The translations under genes were made by a program, and so were the position numbers. A stretch of 64,000 nucleotides of DNA from Myrica gale (taxonomy: Eukaryota > Streptophyta > Magnoliopsida > Fagales > Myricaceae): assembly GCA_963930655.1 (NCBI GenBank), contig OZ005607.1, positions 9,130,874 to 9,194,873 on the forward strand, written 5' to 3'. Numbering within the stretch: position 1 is the first letter of the stretch; each line of letters begins with the position of its first letter. The notes beneath the pieces are model-generated. The model worked only from the letters and a program-made list of their open reading frames with translations, made no database searches and had not been told where the DNA came from. Positions 46,721 to 58,115 of this stretch are shown in pieces.

Positions 46721-48315
46721 ATGTAATAATATATGCTTGAAGATTAATTGTAATAATATGACAGCACCTGTCATTTTACAGCTTGAAAATTATTTGTCAA
46801 TACTATCTTGACCCACACAAGCCAAGAGTCAATATTAAAGCATCAAACACATTGTCCTATCACCACACGACCATGCATGATACAACCCGACGGGGTCTTA
46901 AAGCTATATAAAAAACATGTCTACAAATGTAGAATCTGATTTACATGCTGCAACTATATCACCAATCCAAGATTATTATAATATCTGATCATATTAGAGC
47001 CAATCGGTGTGAAAAAAATAAAGGCAGAGATGGATTTAGGGATTTACCGTGAGGGAGCTGGGAGACAGAGTCACAGCGTCGAGGGAGAGTAAGACGGCGG
47101 CCGACGACAGCTGTATGTATGAGGCGGAGACACATTAGAATTGAAAGAGAGAGAAAGAGAGAGGCAGATAGCGAGAGAAAGCCTGAGAGGGAGAGAGAGA
47201 CTTACCGTGAGGGAGAGTGACGTTCACCGTGAGAGAGAGAGTGTCGAGCCGTCGAGGGGGAGGCCGAAGGGCAGTGGGCACCGAAAAATCGTCGACTGTC
47301 GAGGGGGGATCGAGATTATGCGGGATTCATTCGGGAACCCTAACTCGCTAAGGCTTTTAGCAGGCAGCACTAAAAACCAAAACGACGCTGTTTTCATTTT
47401 TTTAAAAAAATCGGTTTGTGGCGGTGAACCGCTGGCGGTGGCGGTGAAATTTTACCGCCTTTTGGTGAAATTGGCAACCGGTACCGCCCCCGCTACTAAG
47501 CGGGGGGATGGTTACCGGTGGCGGTGCCGGTTAACCGGCACACCGCCGGTACCGGTGAACAACACTAATCTCGTTAGTCTAACCTCTTCTATTCAATAAC
47601 GCGCTGATGGGTCTCAAGCAAGAGTGGACCAAACTGTTTTTCTCCTGAGTCAAATCTTCAGGTGGCATGAAAACCTCTTCTTCCACTTTAAAAACAAAAC
47701 CCAGTATTGAAGACTAGTTATTATATATCTTAAGATAAAATCATTGCTTGTTCAACTATCCCAAAAAATTATGAATTTTAAAAAAAGGTTGATTAAGTTA
47801 TATATTTTATATTCCTAACATGTATTTATTTTATTTGTTTTTGTTATCTCAAGCGGAAGCACCAAATCAGTTCACCATATTAATGGTAAGCATACCTAAG
47901 AATCAGTTGGTGCGGTCCCTAAAGACAAAACAAAATATTTTAATCTTTAGATTGTTCAGTTTTCTTGACTTTTCAGGACAACAAGGACACGTGACATACC
48001 CACTTTGACGGGAAAACACCTTCCAAGTACACGTTAAATTTTTGGGTCAAAGATTTTTTTTTGTACTTCTATTTTGCACCTCTTTAAAAAATAGTTTCGA
48101 AATTTTCAATACGATCGCCGGTAGTTCTTGTATTTTTCCATTTTATTTGAAAAAAAAATCATTAATTTTAAGTCTAGTAACATGTGTGCGATGATACCAG
48201 TACTATTGCACCGAATCCTATTAGAACTCTGCAGTTAAGCGTGTTTAGACGAGAGTAGTAATAGGATGAGTGATATTCTGAAAAGTCCTCGTATTGCCCC
48301 CACTTCTTTTACTTA

Positions 48316-48622
48316 GGTTATGTTCGTTTTGAGAAAAAATGTAAGATTTTAGAGAAGTTGTGAATTTTTATGTTGAATAGTGTTTTATTGATGTTTGTGT
48401 AAAGTGGAGAGAGAAATGATTTGATGTAATTGTTTAATAAAAAAATATTGGAGTTATGTGAAAAAGTATAGAGAGAGAAAATTTATGTTGAATAAAAAAT
48501 TAAAAAATTGTTGGAGATTGTGTAAAATGTATTGGTTTTTGTGTTTGAATTCTGAATATGTTCGGTGGTAGAATTGTGAATATACTTAGAATCCTGAAAA
48601 AATGGTGAAAACGAACATACCC
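48316..48622. mobile_element. MITE with GGKTATGTTCGTTTT ends
   Basis: The left end GGTTATGTTCGTTTTGAGAA pairs with a right end that in reverse complement reads GGGTATGTTCGTTTTCACC, giving about 15-bp terminal repeats. Flanks are TTA on the left and TAA on the right, so the target duplication is unresolved. The 307-bp interior is AT-rich with no reading frame. Confidence 0.6.
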
Positions 48623-50166
48623 TAAAAATAAAATAAAAAACTGATACACACTCCAACCTATCAGGTTCCAACTTGTGAATGTCGTTATGGGTCTGACATA
48701 TGTGGCCTGTTAGGTTAATGCACTTGAAGCTAACGAAAAAAAAAAGATAGAATGACCGTATTGACAAAATTAGAAAATTTAGGGACTGATGATACGTAAA
48801 GTGAAGACTAGGTGACTATTTTTTAAAATAGTATAAAATCTACTAACCAAGTCTTTAACCCTTATTTTAAACTAAGAGGGAGGAGGTTGTGACCTCAAAC
48901 CTTTGACAAACTCCACTGTCTCTTGAGGATTCGCCAATCAGTTGGCCTCGGGTACCAAGTTCGGTATTAGCTATTGGATACCCACAAAGTGCATAGGACC
49001 ACGTTTGGCATCAACTATTGGCGGAGAGTGGCAGTGGGGCTAATGGCTACGCTGGGCCACATTGCTTCACTTTCTTTCTGGGACTGGGACGACCGGTGGA
49101 TAAGTTTTAGGCATCCGGCCATGAGCTCAAGAAAAGCGTAGAAAGCATTCTTTCTTCATGCTACTGCCGTCGACGTCATTGGCCCATTTATCCATATTAT
49201 GCCCAGCCCTCCCAAAACTGTGCCCTCAGGCTCTCGGGCCAGGAAATGTTTAACCCGGTTTGTGATTTCACCTATAACCAATCACAATGGAGTAATGGAA
49301 ACCAGGCGGTGAGTGGAGAAATTTGGCATTATTTGGTAAACGGGCATCAGCAGCTGGAGCCAGGAAGATTCATTATATAAAAAGTTGCTGCAAGGGGGAG
49401 TATTCAATGCAGAAAGCAACATAATAGACCAGTCCCCCCCCCCCTTCTTTATCTATTTTCCCTGTCACTTTTCTTTCTATCCAAACGGACCCCCTCCCCC
49501 CCCCCCCCCAAAGAAAAGAGAGAAGGAAATATAATAATCCTTCACCAACATATTCTTGGACCTTTGATACAGAGAAGTTGTGTTGCATATGAAGACGGTC
49601 CGTACACTAATGTTTGGATATTTTACTTTTGTTTAGATCGTACAAAAATCGGAAAATTGAATGAAAAGGTCCCCAAAGGGGAATACCCTTAAATGCATAT
49701 TGTCAATATTCTGCCTGATCATGTGTCTTTATTAAAGCCTTGGCATGTGCACTAAGCCTTGCAACATCCGAATGGACCATTTGGTCCACTCGTTATTCTC
49801 TTCATAAATCTGAACTCTTTGCATGGATGAGGTTTGACCACTCTTTTTCAGTCACATTTAAGCAAAATTTTCTCAAAAAATTGTTAAAAAAAAAAAAAAA
49901 CTTAATTCCATGGACAAAAAGGTAATTCCATTACATATGTCTCTTCTCATATGCCTTCAACTGCATTAATTCCCTAATCCAAAACTTATCCACTAATCAT
50001 ATTATGTAAATGTGTCTCTCTTTTCAAATAAAAATTTAGAAATAATTTCCTGGGTTTTTATTAGATTTAAACAAATATTTTTTGAATTTTTAGAAATTTG
50101 AGTTAAGCCATGCTTGAAAAGCACACCCACTATCACATTTTACTCCAAATTCTAACGAAATTTACT

Positions 50167-50204
50167 ACGTGTCACGCTATATATATATATATGGCGTGAC
50201 ACGT
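50167..50204. repeat. Palindrome flanking a TA microsatellite
   Basis: ACGTGTCACGC (50167-50177) is mirrored by GCGTGACACGT (50194-50204) around a (TA)n core, a potential cruciform or a reduced foldback element. Confidence 0.6.
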
Positions 50205-52440
50205 GTAAATATATATATAGTCCATGTATCTTAAATATAAATAAAATTTATCATTAACATTAAAATTAATAAAAATCATAAATTAAGTATAAAAATATTA
50301 AATTCTAAAAATATATTATATTTTTGTATTTATTTTTAAGATTAGACATTTGACTTGTCATGTCATCAATTTCATTACAAATTTGGACAAAAATATAAAA
50401 TTAGAGAGATTTGTCAATTCTATAAAATTAGACAGATTTTTAAAATATTCAGGTAATCATTTTTAATTTTCATTTTTTAAGTGGTATAGTAGGAACGACA
50501 AATTACCTGGGCTAGGCGTTTAAGAATAAGGGTGAATCTCGAAACTGATGGAATCGAAAATTCTGGCTCAGCATGTGGGCTTTTTTGGACATTTTTTTTT
50601 TGTACCCTAATGAGCTAAAAATATTTGTTAGACTGAATTTTGTTTGAAGATTTTTTTATTATTCATATTAAATTAACAATAAAAGTAAACATTCAACTAA
50701 AAGCTAAATTAAAAAATAAACATTCAAGCAAATTTGATACTCATCATTCTTATATTTTATTTTGAGCCATATTTTAAAAAAATAAAAAAATGGAATCGAA
50801 AATTTTGGTATTTTTTAGTTATTCATCATAAATTAACAATAAATGTAAAATTTTCTTCCAAAATCTAAATTTTAAAAAAAACATTCAATCAAATTATTTA
50901 TTATTTATTTTATTTATAAAAAAATCCGAAACCGAATTTCAATTCCGATATATGCTGGAACGAAAACAAAATTTCTAAAATCTAGTGTGAACCGAAAATT
51001 CTTATTTTTATGAGAATTTTTTCTCACCCTTATTTGAGAGCGCCCTCACAAATCCGGGGGTTAAAAACGACAGCAGCAGACGGAGTTGACACGTAGGCAC
51101 AAAAATCCACAGCAATGTGCGTCATGACCCCAAGATTTCACGTGCAAGCTGTTCCCTTCCCGGAGAATTCTCTTTGTACGCTATCATCTGTAAGACGTAA
51201 CAGTGTCCATACACGTGCCAATCATTCAGTCTGTTTAACGTATCCGACTGGACATCGCAGTGATATTCGTCGTCCCCAGTGTCCTACCCCTACGCACGTT
51301 CGTACCAAATCAAGACCTGGGGATGTTTATTCACAAAAGTGATGTCATATCGTGTCATAACCTCTCCGGTCTCTGCCAGTGTTTGCAGAGTGCGTGTTTT
51401 AGAAGTAAAATTTTAAGGATTGAGATCGGGAAAAGTGACGAGCGAAAGTGAAAAAGTTGGTGTAAAAGTGAAAAGAGAGAAGAAAAAATATTTTGTAATG
51501 ATAATAAAATTTTAAGTGGTTAAAATTTTGTTACGCAAACAGAGCAGTAGTATACTCATATTTTTCGAGCACGCTATTACTGTGTTCTAGACCTCCACGC
51601 ACTCAATTTCCTCTACAAAAAAATGCAATCTTTTTTGTGTGCATTTTTTGATGGTTACAATTTTGTGGTGTTTGTGCCCAAAGGTTTAAGACTTTTTTTT
51701 TAATGACAAATTATATCTTCGCTTTTTAAACTATCATCTCAATCTCAAATAAAATGACTTATAACTTTAATTGATTATTAAATTTTGTAATTTTTTTCTA
51801 CATTCATATTGAGTCATTTTTTAGCATTTACACACTTGGCCCAACGTATTTTTTTTCTTTTTTCTTTTGGTCCATTAATCACATATCAATAAAATCTAAA
51901 CTAATGAAATTCAAATTCCAAAATCAATAAAATAAAAAGATCATCTTAAAAGATAAGATGAGAATTTAAAGTCCAAAGTAATAAAGACGTCACTGTAAGT
52001 AGAAATTATTACCTTTTGAAAAATCCAGTTTAAACCCTAACAACACTTAGAGGGGAGAATATGTGTTTTCCCTCTAATTAAAATATGTGTTTTCTCTCTA
52101 CTAAACTATTGAGTATAAACTAAAAAACTAAAAAAAAAAATCTCGGTTTCGCAGTACTTGGTGCGGGGTAAACCGGGAACCGTCAGTTTTTTTTAAAAAA
52201 ATGAAACCTACACCGACATCGGTTAGGCCGGGTACTGAGAACCCGGTGCCAGTACCGGTGCCACCGGAATTTTCCGGTGGCATTGTGCAGCCCTAGTTTT
52301 CCAAACATATTATATATTTACATTTAAATGTACTATCAGTAAGGGTCAGCTTAAGAGGTAGGCAATTTAGACAGACTCATTCACACCCGTGCTACTCTTT
52401 GAAGAATCTAACTAACCCACATTTGCAATGAGCTTTAGGA

Positions 52441-52633
52441 TATGTTTGTTTGCTAAAATTTTGGGGAATATTTCCGAAATTTTGAGAAATATTTTTAAAA
52501 TTTTGAGAATCTTTATTTTATTGAGATTTATTGGGGTTTGTTAAAAGTAAAATGTGTATGTATAAAATTAAAAAATGTTAAAATATGTTTATTTGGTTGA
52601 AAATTGTGATGCGGTGAGACGTGGGAAACAAAG
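52441..52633. mobile_element. MITE, TATGTTTGTTT family copy 2
   Basis: This copy starts TATGTTTGTTTGCTAAAA and is the opposite-orientation relative of 12450-12620, with shared interior blocks AATCTTTATTTTATT and TGTATGTATAAAA. Its right end (GACGTGGGAAACAAAG) has diverged and abuts the next MITE. Confidence 0.55.
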
Positions 52634-52805
52634 AGCCTGTTCGTTTACAAAAAATCCTCAGGATTTTTTGAATCCTCAAAATTCTACAACCAAACATCAT
52701 TTTTCACCACATAAATATAACTACAACACGCATACCAATAAAGTTAACATCACATAAAAATTCTCAAAACACAAAAAATCCTCACAAAACACCTTAAGCT
52801 AACAC
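52634..52805. mobile_element. Hairpin MITE, copy 2
   Basis: The segment shares GGATTTTTTGAATCCT, CGCATACCAATAAAGTTAAC and AAAATTCTCAAAACAC with the hairpin MITE at 19447-19640. The terminal stem is weaker here (AATCCTCAGGATT lies inside it). Confidence 0.55.
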
Positions 52806-53228
52806 ACTCAAAGCCTCTATTTTCATTGAGTAGGCACTTTGAAAAAAAATTAAAATAGTACTGTACCTACGACGTATAAGAGGATTATCCATCACCTTAC
52901 TGTCATGTCCCACGGCGGAAGAATTTTCTTTCCTTTCCAACCCCACAATCCATCAGCTGCGTCTTAAAATTTTTCCACGTGGCCGAATGTCCAATATATA
53001 ACAAAAAAAAAGAAAAAAGAAAAAGAAAAACAGGTAGGAGAAGTGATACTGCGACTGTAATAAAACATCACCATCGCCATTATCAACATCATCCTGATCA
53101 TCATACACGGAACATCATCATCCACCATCGTACTCGCACACTCCTCCACTCACTTGCTCAGTAGCTCACCCTCTTTCCCCCCTCCTCAGTCCTCACTGTC
53201 TTTGCCGCTGCTGGGTGGTGCTAGAGTA

Positions 53229-54506
53229 ATGGCCTTCCTAATCCGCATTCCCCATATTGCCCCTCTCACAGTCCTCTATTTGCTCCTTCTCCTTTCCCCT
53301 GCGCCACCGCCCATACTCGCCGTGAACATCACCAATCTCCTCTCCTCCTTCCCCGACCTCTCCTCCTTCACCTCCCTCCTCTCATCCACCATCTCGTCGG
53401 AGCTCTTCCAGCGCAACTCCCTCACACTCCTCGCCGTCCCAAACCCTAACATGTCCACCTCCGACGTCCTCACGCGCCACATCTCTTCCGCCTCCCTCGC
53501 CGATGTCGTCCGCTACCACGTACTCCTACAGTATCTCTCTTGGTCCGACCTCCGCAAGATCCCCCCCTCCGGCATCCTCGTCACCACTCTCTTCCAAACC
53601 ACTGGCCGTGCCACCAACAACTATGGTTCTGTCAACATCACCCGTAACCCTTCCGACGGCGTCGTTTCGATCCATTCCCCGGCTCCTTACTCTCCCTCAA
53701 ACGCCACCGTTCTCTACCTCGTCAAGACGCTTCCGTACAATGTCACTGTCCTTGCCGTCAATTCCCTCCTTGTCCCGTACAACTTCGATCTCTTGTCCTC
53801 CGAGAGCCGTCCTCCTCTGGGCCTCAACATCACCAAGGCCTTGATCGACGGCCATAACTTCAACGTTGCGGCTTCGATGTTGTCGGCCTCAGGTGTGGTG
53901 GAGGAGTTCGAGGCCGATGAGGGCGGCGCTGGGATCACACTCTTCGTCCCGACCGACCAGGCTTTCGCCGATCTTCCATCGACCGTGAGGCTCCAGTCTC
54001 TGCCAGCAGATAAGAAAGCGGTAGTCTTGAAGTTCCACGTGCTCCACTCCTACTATCCTTTGGGTTCTTTGGAGTTGATTGTGAATCCAGTTCAGCCCAC
54101 ATTGGCAACTGAAGACATGGGGGCTGGGATCTTCACCCTCAACATCTCGAGGGTTAACGGGTCGGTGGCCATCAATACCGGGATCGTTCAGGCCTCGGTG
54201 ACTCAGACCGTGTTCGACCAGAATCCAGTGGCGATCTTTGGGGTCTCTGAAGTTCTATTGCCGAGGGAGTTTTTTGGGAAAAACCCCACGGTGGATCCCA
54301 AGCCAGGAAGCGCCATAATGGCCGGTGCTCCACCGCCAGATAGCTCTCTTTCGCCAGAGAATTCACCGTTCCTGAATGACCCGCCCTCACATCTCTCGTC
54401 TCCGCCGGGTTTCCGTGAAGAAATCACATCGGGAGCGGCTACTGGGGGTGGTCTAGCGAGCTTGCTACTCCCTCTGTGGTGTACAGGATTGTATTTAGTG
54501 GTATGA
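53229..54506 (+). CDS. FLA4: FLA4/SOS5-like fasciclin arabinogalactan protein
   Basis: A single exon encodes 425 residues from ATG 53229. An upstream in-frame ATG at 53154 would add 25 residues before the signal peptide, so I choose the second. The order is a signal peptide (MAFLIRIPHIAPLTVLYLLL), a first FAS1 domain (residues about 33-190, with SLTLLAVPN and NVTVLAVNSLLVPYNF), a second FAS1 domain (about 200-345, with GITLFVPTDQAFADL, KFHVLHSYYPLGS and FGVSEVLLP), a Pro/Ser-rich arabinogalactan stretch (GAPPPDSSLSPENSP), and a hydrophobic GPI-anchor tail. About eight N-glycosylation sequons are present. In Arabidopsis FLA4/SOS5 acts at the cell surface in salt tolerance of root growth and seed mucilage adherence. 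A TATATA near 52993 is the likely TATA box. The coding sequence is much more GC-rich than its surroundings. Confidence 0.92.
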   Translation: MAFLIRIPHIAPLTVLYLLLLLSPAPPPILAVNITNLLSSFPDLSSFTSLLSSTISSELFQRNSLTLLAVPNPNMSTSDVLTRHISSASLADVVRYHVLLQYLSWSDLRKIPPSGILVTTLFQTTGRATNNYGSVNITRNPSDGVVSIHSPAPYSPSNATVLYLVKTLPYNVTVLAVNSLLVPYNFDLLSSESRPPLGLNITKALIDGHNFNVAASMLSASGVVEEFEADEGGAGITLFVPTDQAFADLPSTVRLQSLPADKKAVVLKFHVLHSYYPLGSLELIVNPVQPTLATEDMGAGIFTLNISRVNGSVAINTGIVQASVTQTVFDQNPVAIFGVSEVLLPREFFGKNPTVDPKPGSAIMAGAPPPDSSLSPENSPFLNDPPSHLSSPPGFREEITSGAATGGGLASLLLPLWCTGLYLVV

Positions 54507-55642
54507 CATTAATTATTTTGCCCCATAATTATTGAATTTTTTTCTTTTAACACGGTGAATTGAATTGGTAACTGGGATGCAAAAGCATTCTGTTTTTCCA
54601 ATTTTTCGGTCTTATCAATGTCAATTTATGTCAATGTTTGAATAATTTATATCAGATAGCACCATTTTTGTTTCCAAGATGTGCAATTTTGTTGTTGTAA
54701 AGGCCTCAAGTTTTAGACAACGTTTATAGCCACGTAAATTCTTGTTCAGATATTGCAGAATTCCTTTAAAGTCTGGACTTTGATCGCTCCCTATTCTGCA
54801 TTTCTGTCTCCTTTTCTGTTCTACATTTGTGCAGTAACCGAAAAAGTAGTAACTGATGCAAAAACTTTTCAATCCCTGGGAAGCATATTTTTAACTGAAC
54901 TGGGGTTTCAATCTGTTTGACCCCAAATTCAGCAAATTCTGCAGGTAACTCGGAGCCTTGAAACTTTTCCTTTTCCCTGTCCTAACGTCATGTTTAAGCT
55001 TCATTCCTTGATAACCTCCTCGGAGCCTTGCAGAGGAAAAGGAACCACAGTAATTGCATATAAGTTAAATCTGCGACTCTGCTCCCTCAAATTTAGATCC
55101 GGTTTGATTGATCGCTGCATGTTGGTATGATTCAATTTATGTAGCTGGGATTGCTCAAGGATTCGTATAAAAGGGATTTCTGGGATTTCTGTAGGAGTTT
55201 ATGACAGGCAGCTTGGCCACATTGGGTTTTGAAGTGTGAAACTGGAAGAGCAGAGAGTGTACTTAAACACTGCAAGTCTGTAAGCTCTGAAAGTGCTTTT
55301 TCATTAATTTTTCGCCGCTTTATCAGCTACCAAACACGGCCAAAATTTGTCTTAGGTTATGGGAAAAACACAGCCTTGTCTTCCCTGCAAAGCCAGAGGT
55401 GTCAGAAAACTACTTGGGGGAGAGGCCGAGAGGGGCGTGGTGTTTACAAGAAGCGGGTGGGCATTTTGGACAATTCGAAAATGGGGGGCAATTTTGCTAT
55501 CTTAATTGCCGGTAGGGCTGGTAATTACCGAATGAGAGTGGGTTACAGTTGGCATGCACGGTCAGTGATCGAGGACAAGTTCAAAAGACTGCCTGTTTGT
55601 TCCGCTATTCTATGACAATGTACGGCCAGATCTAGTGCGACC
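54507..55642. other. FLA4 3' flank
   Basis: This holds the FLA4 3' UTR and spacer. No other gene is recognised. A 128-codon plus-strand frame at 55229-55615 has no recognisable domain and is probably chance. Confidence 0.4.
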
Positions 55643-55665
55643 GGGGGGGGGGGGGGGGGGGGGGG
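55643..55665. repeat. Poly-G run at the MULE left terminus
   Basis: Twenty-three consecutive G residues replace what should be a four- or five-G terminus. It could be homopolymer growth at the element tip or an assembly artefact. Confidence 0.9.
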
Positions 55666-55984
55666 TTACCCCCTCAATCCTTGGGGCATAGTCAATTCCA
55701 AGATTGATCTTTGTGATTTTTTTTTTCTACGGGGATCCCTGGGGTTTGATACGTCTCCCAAAGCAGTCTTCCGTCACATGAGATGACGGAATCTGCCTAC
55801 GTGGTTGACGGCGAACACGTCAACGCCTCTTAAAACTCGACACACGTCTGATTTTTTACCGTCTCTCATCGAAATCCTAAAAAGCTTTCGATTTGCCACT
55901 TTCCAATCGCGTCCATTCCTTTTATGTTGTAGCTTCACCGTCCAATTCCACCCTCCCGTCTCCGATTCACTGTTGTCTTCTGCG

Positions 55985-56335
55985 GAAATGGCATCTCTCG
56001 TATTGTAGGGTTTCCCACAGCCAATTTGCTAGTCACCGAAAGTACACTGTACCAAATCTTCATCTTGTTAATCAAGATCGCAAAATATGGCTCTCAGGGT
56101 TACCGTCAGCTTCTCCGGCTATGTCGCCCAAAACCTAGCCTCCTCCGCTGAAATTCTTGCCCAAGGATTGGGGAGGCTATGTCACTCCCTGGGTACTGAG
56201 ATTGGGGAGGCTATGTCACGACCGGAGAAATTCTCGTCAATAATTGCAAAAGTTCGATTATTCTGGGTTTGATCTCCATGATGAAGTCAACGGCCTGTTC
56301 ATCGGGTTCGTCTGCCGCGACACTAGGCGCTAGAA
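55985..56335 (+). pseudogene. Captured fragment of a thylakoidal processing peptidase gene
   Basis: From ATG 56087 the frame reads MALRVTVSFSGYVAQNLASS, resembling the N-terminus of plant thylakoidal (type I) processing peptidases. A second piece, at about 56250-56330 in another frame, reads ILGLISMMKSTACSSGSSAA, matching a later part of the same pre-domain region. The stretch between them is not homologous, and the catalytic domain is absent. It sits inside the Pack-MULE and cannot encode a working peptidase. The identification is from memory of this family and moderately sure. Confidence 0.6.
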
Positions 56336-56398
56336 AATTATTAATGCACCCGCTATCTCACCCTCCAATGTAAAGAAGGAAATGCCATTTGAAGAGTT

Positions 56399-57386
56399 TT
56401 TTTTATAGATTAAAAATAAGAAACAACTACAAACAGGACTGACAAAACAAACACGACAAACAACAAAGACAGACAACAAGACAGACAAACCAGCGAGACC
56501 CTCGGACGGATCAGAGGAACCACTATGAACTCCTTGCAGGGCAGAGGGAGTGATGACCGGACATAGTAGACAAAGCTACTAGGACCTGGACAAGCCGGTA
56601 AAGCGCCACAAACGACGCGTAGCGAGACCCAACAAAAGGGTCGAAAAAGAGCCACAAGGACTCGGATAAGCCCACGGAAAGGGCGGACAGACGACGATGG
56701 ACCAAAACCAACAACAAGCCATAAGCAGAGGGGCAGACCCAAACGGGCGACAACACAACAAAGCACAAGCCCTAAACAGAGGGGCTGGCCCAAACGGGCG
56801 ACAACAAAGCAGCATACAAGCCCTAAACAAATGGCCAGACCCAAACGGGTTTATTGGCGGACAGGACGCGGCGGAAGGCGGCGGCCGGCTGAGGCTGGTG
56901 GGGGACAAAACAGCGGAAAATGGAGCCCATGAGCCGCTGATGCATGTCGAGCGAAAAAGAGAACCGGAAGGAGGCTGCACGCTCCCATAGAGTGGGCGGC
57001 GCGTGAGATACACGCGCACCGCGTGGTGCACGTGTATCATCACGCGCTGGCCGATGAAAGCATGTCGGCCATTGGAGTGAAGCCCATCGCCCGCTGAAGA
57101 CCACTAGCCGGCGCGTGTCGACGGGGACAGGGCGAAAACCGCTGAAAGCCAAAGGGAAGCCACCTGCCAAGAAAACCAAAAAAACACCCAAACTAACCGG
57201 AAGCCAGGCCAACCAGAGAAGGGAAAGGGAGAAAGAAGAGGAAGGAGGAGAAAAATAAAGGGAAAAAGGGGGAGGGGGGGTGAGGGAGCCGGAGCTCCCC
57301 CCTCCTCCGTAGGGGCGCAGGGGTGGGGGAAAAACAGAGGGTTTGGGTTGGGAGAGAAACGGGTCTGTTTTTTTTACGAAACTAAC
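56399..57386 (-). mobile_element. Non-LTR retroposon nested in the Pack-MULE
   Basis: TGCCATTTGAAGAGTT is found exactly on both sides (56383-56398 and 57387-57402), a 16-bp target duplication. The T-run at the left is the inverted poly(A) tail, so the element lies on the minus strand and its 5' end is the C-rich edge near 57386. The 988-bp body repeats the theme ACCCAAACGGG (several copies at 56738-56850) and has no coherent retroelement frame. Confidence 0.8.
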
Positions 57387-57461
57387 TGCCATTTGAAGAG
57401 TTGATTGGCAACAATCCCTTTGAGATCTAAATTCAAGTATTTTGTTCTTTTTGTATTTCAG

Positions 57462-57915
57462 GTTCTCCCGGTGATGATAATGGGTGCATTCATTCCTGGC
57501 CTGAGGAGGAAATATCCAGCTCATGAATATATATATGCAGTACTCTTAGTCGTGGGTTTAATCCTCTTCACCTTAGCAGATGCACACTCTTCTCCTAACT
57601 TCAGCGTAATTGGTGTTATAATGGTATCTGGTGCTCTAGTCATGGATTCCTTTTTGGGTAATTTGCAAGAAGCAATCTTTACCATGAATCCCGAAACCAC
57701 CCAGGTGATTTTCATGTCCTAGTCATTTCTAAGCGGGTATTTGAATAGGGATAATACGCATTCTCATGGAAAAGTTGCGAATATGTCACATTTAAGTTTG
57801 TATCGTTCTGCAGACTGAGATGCTTTTCTGCTCAACTTTAATGGGCTTGCCTTTCTTGATTCCACCCATGCTTTTCACTGGAGAATTGTTCAGAGCGTGG
57901 GCTTCATGTTCCAAG
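57462..57915 (+). pseudogene. Captured exons of a UDP-galactose/UDP-glucose transporter (UTR2/UTR4-like)
   Basis: Two exons with intact splice signals are present. The first, 57462-57704, reads [20 protein letters not shown] and then [18 protein letters not shown]. The second, 57814-57915, reads [20 protein letters not shown] and then [14 protein letters not shown]. The text matches endomembrane nucleotide-sugar transporters of the UTR class. The first exon is preceded by TATTTCAG and the pieces are separated by a 109-bp intron with GT and AG ends, so genomic DNA rather than mRNA was captured. Upstream and downstream exons are absent. The fragment is part of the Pack-MULE cargo. Confidence 0.82.
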
Positions 57916-57985
57916 GTAACAGTTGAAGAAGCTGCTTCTTTTTTCCCCCGACTGCGTGGTGCATGTTCTAAAAGAACCTGTTGAT

Positions 57986-58115
57986 TTTCAGCCGGCGATC
58001 GTCTGGGCCTCGTCGAGCTCCGTCTACGGCCTCAACGAGAAGGTGCTGTTCTCCGAGTCGGACCGGACAGACCAACCCGCGAATCTCTACGCTGCCACCA
58101 AGAAAGCCGGGGAGG
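57986..58115 (+). pseudogene. Captured fragment of a UDP-glucuronate 4-epimerase gene
   Basis: The frame QPAIVWASSSSVYGLNEKVL then ESDRTDQPANLYAATKKAGE is the catalytic-region text of plant GAE epimerases. It holds SSSSVYG and the YxxxK motif (YAATK) of short-chain dehydrogenase-type enzymes, which convert UDP-glucuronate to UDP-galacturonate for pectin. It is only about 43 codons, GC-rich compared with its flanks, and is followed by unrelated sequence. It lies about 70 bp from the transporter exon, so the two donor loci were joined inside the element. Confidence 0.85.

Larger units (their letters stand above)
42786..47567 (-). mobile_element. Ac-like hAT transposon with 8-bp target duplication
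   Basis: Flanking octamers ATCTCATT (42778-42785) and ATCTCGTT (47568-47575) match at 7 of 8 positions. The ends are TAAGGCTGTGCATTGG and, reversed, TAGTGTTGTTCACCGG, the TAGGGNTGTNCA type of plant hAT terminus. Both subterminal regions carry GGCGGT/ACCGCC arrays. The 4782-bp body holds a nearly full-length transposase on the minus strand. The large size and matching ends suggest a formerly autonomous copy. Confidence 0.85.
47576..52440. other. AT-rich intergenic DNA with MITE-like repeats
   Basis: No gene is recognised in almost 5 kb. A MITE-like repeat at 48316-48622 is listed separately. Two C-runs lie at 49433-49444 and 49490-49509, and a small palindrome is at 50167-50204. Around 52140-52300, CCGGTGGC-rich text ending CATTGTGCAGCCCTAG looks like the right end of another hAT relative, but no left end was found. 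Confidence 0.45.

Noticed and set aside
53276..54427. Minus-strand and frame-shifted frames over FLA4
   Set aside because: Shadows of the GC-rich FLA4 coding sequence.
55229..55615. 128-codon plus-strand frame downstream of FLA4
   Set aside because: No recognisable domain, odd composition and no promoter or splice context; it ends just before the Pack-MULE, so chance is the simplest explanation.
56410..57524. Long overlapping minus-strand frames inside the nested retroposon
   Set aside because: They lack reverse transcriptase, endonuclease or gag motifs and arise from GC-rich, stop-poor sequence.
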